Source: Larimichthys crocea
Taxonomy: Eukaryota > Chordata > Actinopteri > Sciaenidae
Assembly: GCF_000972845.2 (NCBI RefSeq)
Contig: NC_040016.1
Location: 14,652,701-14,716,700, forward strand
Direction: 5' to 3'
Length of the DNA stretch: 64,000 nucleotides
Positions 56,672 to 64,000 of this stretch are shown here, in pieces. Numbering within the stretch: the first letter of the stretch is position 1; each line of letters begins with the position of its first letter. The notes beneath the pieces were generated by a model that worked only from the letters and a program-made list of their open reading frames with translations, made no database searches and was not told the origin of the DNA. The position numbers and the translations under genes are program-made.

Positions 56672-59600
56672 AAAAACCACAACCAGCGAAATAATGTATA
56701 TAAAAAAGACTCAACAAGAAGAAAGGTTTAAAAAGCAAACTTCGGGAGTTTAAGAGGATCTTTGATGTGTATCAGAAGAGGAAAGCAGCCTTGCGACTGG
56801 GACGACAGTAATTTTAAGTCGAAGCAGAAGGCTGGCTGGCTGGCTCACTGGCTGCCTGGCTGACTGACTGTGGGCTTTGATGGCGCTGGCTGTTTGAAGT
56901 GGTTTTCGGGGGATGGGAGCAGCGTGTGGTGTCAGTGGGACAGGGGAGGCGCTCTGGGAGAGAGGAGGTGAGGGGGGGGTGCATGATGGCGACCGTACAG
57001 AGCTCGGGGAACCCGGGCTGGGAGGAGCGGAGGATGGATAGATGGAAGAGGAGAAAAGGAAAGAAAGTAGGAGAAGGAGTAGATAAAAATGGAAGAAAAA
57101 AAAAGAGTGGAAGGGATAGGAAGTAGAGATACAGGGAAGAGGAGATAAAGAGAAATCAGAGGGATGATAGAGAAAAAGAAGAAACAGAGGCTCACACAAA
57201 GCAACAGATGATAGCCAGAAAAAGCTGCAAATCTGAGAAGGGAAGAAAAAAAAAGAAGTGACAATGAAGTAAATGAAGCCAACCTTCCAGATCTGTGTCC
57301 AAAATTCAGAACCCAGTCCCAATATCAGGCCTGGACACATTCACACCTACCTATTACTTGTATCATTTAGATGACGTTACCTCCCTCTGATATACTGCCA
57401 GGATGCCTTTACTTCCTTCCCTTCCATCCCTCCTGCAATGCTCGACACATGCACCGTTTAATCATAAATGCACTGTTTCCCTGAGGTATATAGGTCAAAA
57501 AGAAAAAAAAAGAATAGATTCTGTACAACTTCACAATGTTTTTTGTCCTCCTTACTTATTGATTTACTTGCTTTTTTTAATAATTAAAAAACTTGTCATT
57601 TTGACCAAAAAGACGAGATAAGACTATGTACTAGACAGTTACACGGTGATAAATAATGCGCAGCTTCCTTTCTTGCACAAAATACTTCCGGTGTATAGAT
57701 CCTGTTCCTTATCATACCTGAGCTACCAGAGATTCATTTGAATGATCTAATAGTGCATGTTGCTAGTAAACAGCAAAGTATTTGCTTTGTCTGAGGTAAG
57801 ACTTGACAAGTGTGCTTATCAGACCTGAAACATACATTTAAAGGCATAAACTATTAAAACAGAACTTTGTTGAGCAATACAGACAGAATAACTAACTGAA
57901 TTAATGAAAATAATGAACAAATGTATTGATGCTTCAACATCTGCAAGAAGCCTTCTTAAAGTGTCTGGTGGAGACGAAGTGGAAATGTGCTTAAATGAGA
58001 CGCTGCCAGCAAAACGAACTGAGAGGGAGAGTTAGGGAGTGAAAGAAAGGGAGACAGATAGATAGTGTGTGTAAAATATAAGTCCTAAAGTCTTGAATGT
58101 TACAGGTGGGCCTAAAAATCAGTGAAGTGTGTACGCTCCATGGTGGAATGTGTTTACTCCCTTCCAGGTAACTATGTGTAGTATCGGTGTGTGCAGGTCA
58201 GATGAAGGTGGTGGTGCCAGGTGATCACAGGTACAGAGAGACAGAGGGAAAGAGGGGGAGCCGGCTAGCAGACTTCTCCCATGCCTTTCTTGTTGTCAGT
58301 CCAAGTTTTACTTTTTTTTCTCACCTGGGCCAACAGAAGTACCAACCGTTGTTTATTTACAGATAGAGTTTATGATGGTGGTCTTGGCAGGACAGCAGGA
58401 CGGCCTGCCTTTCTGATGATCAAGGAGAAGTTCATACAGAAATACTTTGGGATAGGGTTAGGCATTCAGGGCACCAGCTTGGACCATCCAATGTTGTTGT
58501 GTCAAAGTGACTAATGGGGACAACAATTTGTTTCAGTATATAGCAAGAGCAAAACAGGCTGCAATTTAATCCTTGCGGGCACTTGTGCACCGTCAAATTA
58601 CGTCCTTTCAAAGTGCTTATTTTTACCACTGACTGTTCTTACAAGCGTCTGACAACTCGACCCAACAGAGAAATGAAACGTTTGCTCCCATTAAGTATCG
58701 CTCAAGGAGAAGTCTTGTTCTGAAATCTCGGTACAGGTGTAGTGACTTGTTGCATGACAAACAGTGAGAACATGAGCATGGTAATGCACTGGCCATGAAG
58801 AGTTTGTTGTGTTAGAGTACAGAAAGTGTACCTTAGTGTTATATAAAAGATTTTCAATGTCATGGCTGAATATTTAACTGATTTCAACAATACCAGTGGC
58901 TGCCAGTATTTACACACCATCGGACACCAGATCGAAATGAAAAGATACAGATTATGTTTCATTTTCTCTGTAGGAGACACTTCTAACAACATGGCAAGCT
59001 AGTCAGAAGCAAAAAATAAACACTTTTAATGGACATAATTCGATGATACGCAATTGTCCACAGAGATTTTATTGCAACCTGCTTTGCGGCTGCTCGATAC
59101 TGGGCCAAATTCAACAATGGGTGCCCCAATTCTTGACTTTGACACAAAAACACAGAAAACAAGGTCCAGCTAGAAATTAGTTACCCTTTAATATCTCCAT
59201 CGTGGGCAATAAGCAAACCCAGGATTAATGCAACATCTAATTTTTATGAGGTATCTCTATTTGGTAGGTATTTCACTGATTGGACTAGCCAAAGAGAGAT
59301 ATTACAGTCTGGCTTTAAGTTTAGAGTTTTGGATAAATAATTTATCGTCTAAAAAAATGCCAAATATTTTCTGGTTTCTGCATTTATAGACTATACAATT
59401 AACCCAAGATTAATCATTAACATAAATAATTCTATTATTTTATGCAAAAGCAGTTTTTAAATTCATGCTCCTATATCACGACATATCGTTATATCATATA
59501 ATAAAACCATCCAAATCAATCAATCTGTCTGTGGACTATTAATCTACATGAGCACATGTTTCATCTTGTGCCATGTTCTGCTCTTGAGAAACAAGATCCC

Positions 59601-62600
59601 TTTGTTTGACACTCAATGCAATGCAATGCACAGCTAAACATTTTAATTGATTATTTCTCTTTCGATACAGCTATTTAGTTCTACATAATTTTGAGTGTGC
59701 TGCAGTGTATATGGTGCTAATAGTAAGTGAAAGGACAGATGCACATGAGACAAAGTGAAACATGGATTAATATTTGGCTTGCAAACATTAAAGCAATAAG
59801 AAAATGGACTCTGAGAGATAAAGGCAGAAAGGGATGAAATAAAGGTCATCAAGGCAGATCTTAAACAACTGCTATCACACTCCTGTCTGATGTTGATACA
59901 CACCACATATCAAACTGTTCCTCTTTCATTCTGCTTTTACTGACATTCGGCAAATACTGACAGTCTCAGCCAGCTGAGTGGGTCTGCCTGCCTGCCTGCC
60001 AGGCTGCTCTCCTCTCTCTCTCTCTCTGTCTCTTTTTCTTTCTCCTCCTCTTTCTCTCTCTCTCTGCCACCCATCTGGGCCTTGTAATACATGACAGCTG
60101 AAGCAGGGTTTCTAAATTTAATTTGAGGTGTGATAAAACAGCACATATCTATAAATTGTGTGCAGAGAGCCTGCCTATGTGGATCGTTTTAACTTCTTTC
60201 TTCTGTCAAACATGTGCAGCATATCAAACACATAAGGCTGTCTGCACAAAAGGAAGCTCCACAAATAGACTTAATGAGGAGGAGTATTGCCAGTGCAGTG
60301 ACAAAGAATGTAATAATAACACTGCAAATGGGATATGTCAAGAATGAAAAAGGATCAATTTGCAACATCAAACTTTACAGTAAACCTTCTCTATGAGATA
60401 AAATGCCTGTCATGTGAAAACAGAAATGCCCCTATTAGAGTGAGAAGCCGCAAGAACTTCAGTTACTGTTAAACGTGTGAAAAGTGCATACCCAAACACC
60501 TACAGTAAATACAGCCTCACAAACACATGCACACACCTCATCAGCTCTGCGGCTATTAGCGCTATCTTACAGTTTAAAGGAGTGTGATCCTTAGATAGAC
60601 TTTCAGCTCTCAAGTTTCCACTGAAGTCATGTGTTCACCCTGGTGCTATTCTGGTCTATTAGGACCATATAAGTTGTTCTGATGACCACGTCGGATTTCA
60701 CCGTCATCTACTAAGGAATTTTATTGTGACTGTTTGCCTGTGTATTAAAAAAAAAAAAGAAGAAGTACTTTTGTTGCAATATGCAGAAAAGAAGATTTTG
60801 CTCTAAGATCTTGACAAAAGATATCTTACAAAGTCATGTGCAAGAGCTAATATGGCAGAAAACCTCATGGCGTGTATTAATCCTGCAAAACTTTCCAAAT
60901 AATTCCTCCTGAAGTGGATCAACAGCGTGGCAGCCACGCGGCATGAACGTACAGTAAGACATGGGACTACTTTGGCTACATCTAAGCCATCAGAATGAGC
61001 AATAATGGAATAAACATGTGAAAAATACCAGAGGGACTCAATCAAGGGATTCCCCATTACTGCAGTGCAGATCTGGCATCAAATACATAAGAGCTAGGAT
61101 GGGAGAAATCTGTGACACTTGGAGTTGTGGGAACATTGAGGAGCAAATGAGGAAACACTTAGATTTTCCCACATTCTGTCACCCGTCGCGTCTCTTCTGT
61201 CTCTACCCCTCACGCCCCTCAGCCCCATCATCTCTTGTCTTCTCACGCCGAAGAGCTGTTTTCGCTGTCTCCAGTCCTGTCAACCCCATCAGTTCCCCAC
61301 CTCTGTCATCCTCCTCTCTTTTCTTCCTTCTCTGTCCCTCCCACCCGCTGGTTCTGACGCCTGGGCTGAGCCCCTTGAAGAGTCCTGGTAATAAACTGTG
61401 GTGCCTGGGCTCTTCATTGCTGTCTCGCTCTCCCCACCCCTCATCCCAGAGCGCCGATACATCTGCCGCTAAAGTAGGCCCGGTCCAAAAGGCCCGGCCC
61501 CTCCACTCTGTACAGTACAAGCGCGTCAGTCTTTAACGTTCAAATGTTTTCCCCCTATTCTCTCTCTTTCTCTTTTTCCCTCTCTTTTTTGCTGCTCGAG
61601 TCCTTTGTGTACAGTGTGCTATGCTCAGTGTGGCAGCACTGTGCCAGAAAAACCCACACAAACACACACACATGTATGCACACATGTACACAGTCACAGA
61701 CACACAGCTGGGGCCCAGCTGCATACAAAGACTGGGGTTTGGAAATCAATGAAGGAGAAAGAAGAAAAGGGGAAAGGAGTTTAAATAAATTGGCACTTGA
61801 AAAAAGAAGAAAAACGAGAACGAGGGAGTGAGGGAAACAGGGAAGAGAGAAAGCTCTCTCTTAAAAAGGAACATCAACTCAACAACAGAGGGAGGTTTTT
61901 CATGGACTAACAAAACATAACGCGCACGGCAACGGGACAAAATATGTTTGTGAGGGTGCTCATGAAACGCAATCCTACATTTGATTCAAAAGCGAGGGTT
62001 TGAATGAGTCTCAGCAGTTGTGCGGATGTCATTCTGGCGAAGATGCCTGCTGAGTTTGAGGGCAGGGGAAAGCTTGTACATAACACAGCCGGAGGACTTT
62101 AAATAAATAACGTTTTCTAAATGGTGTTGCCTCTGCTAAGAGACTAACAGTACTGTACCCACAGGGTTGGGAAATGAATTAGGTTAGAAAATGCTTCATT
62201 AAAGTTCCAAAGACTGAAATAAATTCTGCTATTTTCTAGAATTTCTTTATGAAAGTATCCAGCTGTAGAAAAGTAAGTATGAAAGTATGTTGAGGAAAAT
62301 GGGCTTCATCTTCTCTGTTTCTAGAGGTTTCTGTTTGAGCAAAAGACACTTTGGATGATTAAAAAATATGGAATGCATTTCACCAATATCAGTAAATAGA
62401 AAAGCCCCAGACGACCCCATGGTATCAGAAATCATTGGTTTAACTGACTGTGTATAAAGGCCTAAAGGGGGAATGTTGGAGCTAATTAGTTCACACTCCT
62501 TGAAACTCAAAACTGCCAGTAAACACAGCATCATCATTTCAAATGGATATGTTTCCTTCCTTTGTCTCAGGGCTGCTTTCAATCAGCCAGGAATGAAGAG

Positions 62601-63416
62601 TAGTAATTTCGTCGCGTTGCTTAAGATTGGTGAACATTGACAGTTTCATTGGGGGAGACAGAGACATAATCAATAGGCGCCTTGGAGAGAGAAGAAAAGT
62701 CAGCCTATGTTTTTTCTCTTTCTTCTGGTTTGGAAAGGATCCCCAAATCTCTGTCTTATGAGTCTGGCCTGCCAAATTCATTTGGTTTTATCAAGGACCT
62801 TTAACTCCCTGCTCACAGAGCCGCCTCGAGCCCAGCACATTCCAAATCCTACACAGAACTTTAATACACACATTTCTACACTGACATGAGGATGTAAACG
62901 CAGCAAGCGCTCACTCACGCAGACTTTTTTCGCCCTGTACTGATGCATGTGTGACATACACATATGCTATGTATAAGCACGCCTTCAACACAGGCATGCA
63001 TGCAGATTCACTAACAATCCGTGGTGCAACTGGGGAAAAAAGCAGCCCAAACATGTGTCCTAACTGATAATGTATTGTGAAAAGAGAGCAGGCTTCAACA
63101 TGACACCTACAATTTTTAGTATCTCAACTAAATATGAATTTATAAACATTTTCCTTTTTCTTCATGATCACTTTATAAACGCTTGCATTGGTCAAACTTC
63201 CTGGAAATTAACTGGTGGTGATGATTATCTTTCCTCCGAGATCACTGCAGGAATTAAAGGGACTGGACTTCTTTTCTGGTATTCTGATAAGTGACAGCTC
63301 CTTGTCAGTAAGTGTGCTTTTTTGCTGATAGCTTTCACGGTATAGTGTGATGGTGCTGATTTGTGAAATGGAGTGCAGTCGGTCGACAAACTGCAACGTG
63401 ACAGTAAAAGGTGAGA
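56672..63416. other. non-coding flank or zeb first intron (part 3)
   Basis: No exon is supported. A purine-rich block (about 57020-57260) gives a 196-codon - strand frame of low complexity, rejected as a gene. The 172-codon frame at 61018-61536 is serine/proline-rich and also rejected. A fragment of the 7485 repeat family may be present near 59365-59400. Confidence 0.5.
59365..59400 (+). repeat. possible fragment of the 7485 repeat family
   Basis: The words atgccaaatattttctggtt and tctgcatttatagactatac match the centre of the repeat family as I know it from other fish genomes. The copy is short and the call is tentative. Confidence 0.3.
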
Positions 63417-63470
63417 GAGTGTGTGTGTGTGTGTGTGTGTGTGTACGCATGCACACACACACACACACAA
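63417..63470. repeat. (GT)n-(AC)n palindromic microsatellite
   Basis: About twelve GT units, a short TACGCATG centre and about eleven AC units form a near-perfect palindrome of alternating purine and pyrimidine. The reading frames on both strands through it are artefacts. Confidence 0.9.
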
Positions 63471-64000
63471 GGACCCGTTATCGCAGCAGCCAGTGGGGAT
63501 CTCACCCTGGTGACACTCCTGCTGAGCTTCACACGTCTCTGAATAAAATGAGGAAACACTTACAGCAAACTAATAAACTATATAAGTAAACAGGCTGCTT
63601 ATAGCAAATAGGTTTAGGACAGTTGTGTGTCAGATCAGAGACAAACAAGCACACTGCATGGTTTGCTGTGGCTTTCGAGAACCTCGAGAGAGTTAAAAAT
63701 AAAGCCAGCAGTGTGTCTGTACATGTTTTTGAAGACAAAATATCGTCGCAGTGATAGCAAGATGACGAAAAACCTTAGAGACCGACTAAATCCTGTGTTT
63801 TTTCTCTGTGTTCTGTGTATGTTTGCTTTTGGGGTAATGGTTAGGTTTGTTTAGGATTTTCCTGCATCACCCAACAATTTTGCATTAAATATAGAGCCAG
63901 CAGCAGGACAGTGGCTGGCATGCATCATCCATAACTCCCCCCCATCGGCATTTTAATAATTTAGACTAAGGTTTATGGGTTTAAGGTTAGATTTCCATTT
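63471..64000. other. non-coding window edge
   Basis: I see no exon, RNA or repeat family in the last 530 bases. Confidence 0.5.

Noticed and set aside
56750..57340. 196-codon frame on the - strand
   Set aside because: Low-complexity F/S/L/P composition from a purine/pyrimidine tract, with no recognisable domain or splice pattern.
60123..60347. Cysteine-rich 74-codon frame
   Set aside because: It has several cysteines (CSDKECNNN) but no recognisable spacing, signal peptide or neighbours. Probably chance.
61018..61536. 172-codon frame on the + strand
   Set aside because: Serine/proline/leucine-rich low complexity. The opposite strand also has a long frame over the same bases, as expected from composition.

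Overview
The window reads as a ray-finned fish chromosome, most likely a percomorph or other acanthomorph. It holds two multi-exon vertebrate genes with short introns, dense CA/GT microsatellites and several interspersed repeats that I recognise as common in teleost genomes. There is no bacterial, viral or organellar signature. Species cannot be read from the sequence.

Region 1 (about 8.7-36.0 kb, + strand) is a complete Rho GTPase-activating protein gene, best matched to ARHGAP9. Twenty coding exons join with consistent splice phases into 898 codons (897 residues and a stop) in the order SH3, proline/serine-rich linker, WW, linker, PH, linker, RhoGAP. The catalytic arginine finger is present. 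Two polyadenylation signals follow the stop codon.

Region 2 (about 38.6-46.3 kb, - strand, continuing towards higher coordinates) is a ZEB-family zinc-finger transcription factor gene. Seven coding exons, including the last, are resolved and joined in phase (1040 residues visible). The short first coding exon is not seen. The N-terminal finger cluster, a middle finger of the ZEB2 kind, a PLDLS CtBP-binding motif and three C-terminal fingers are present. I find no homeodomain in the large exon where ZEB1 and ZEB2 carry it.

The two genes are tail to tail, with predicted polyadenylation signals about 2.6 kb apart. In mammals ARHGAP12 lies next to ZEB1 and ARHGAP15 near ZEB2. An ARHGAP9-ZEB pair therefore looks like another copy of the same ancestral block from the vertebrate genome duplications, with its ZEB member apparently absent from the mammalian ARHGAP9 locus. 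This is the most interesting observation in the window, and it is an inference that needs phylogeny.

Region 3 (1-8.7 kb) is upstream of the arhgap9 coding start. I see only repeats and possible 5' untranslated exons there. Region 4 (46.3-64 kb) has no supportable coding exon. It is probably the long first intron and upstream flank of the ZEB gene, with microsatellites, purine/pyrimidine tracts and a few stretches that could be conserved noncoding elements.
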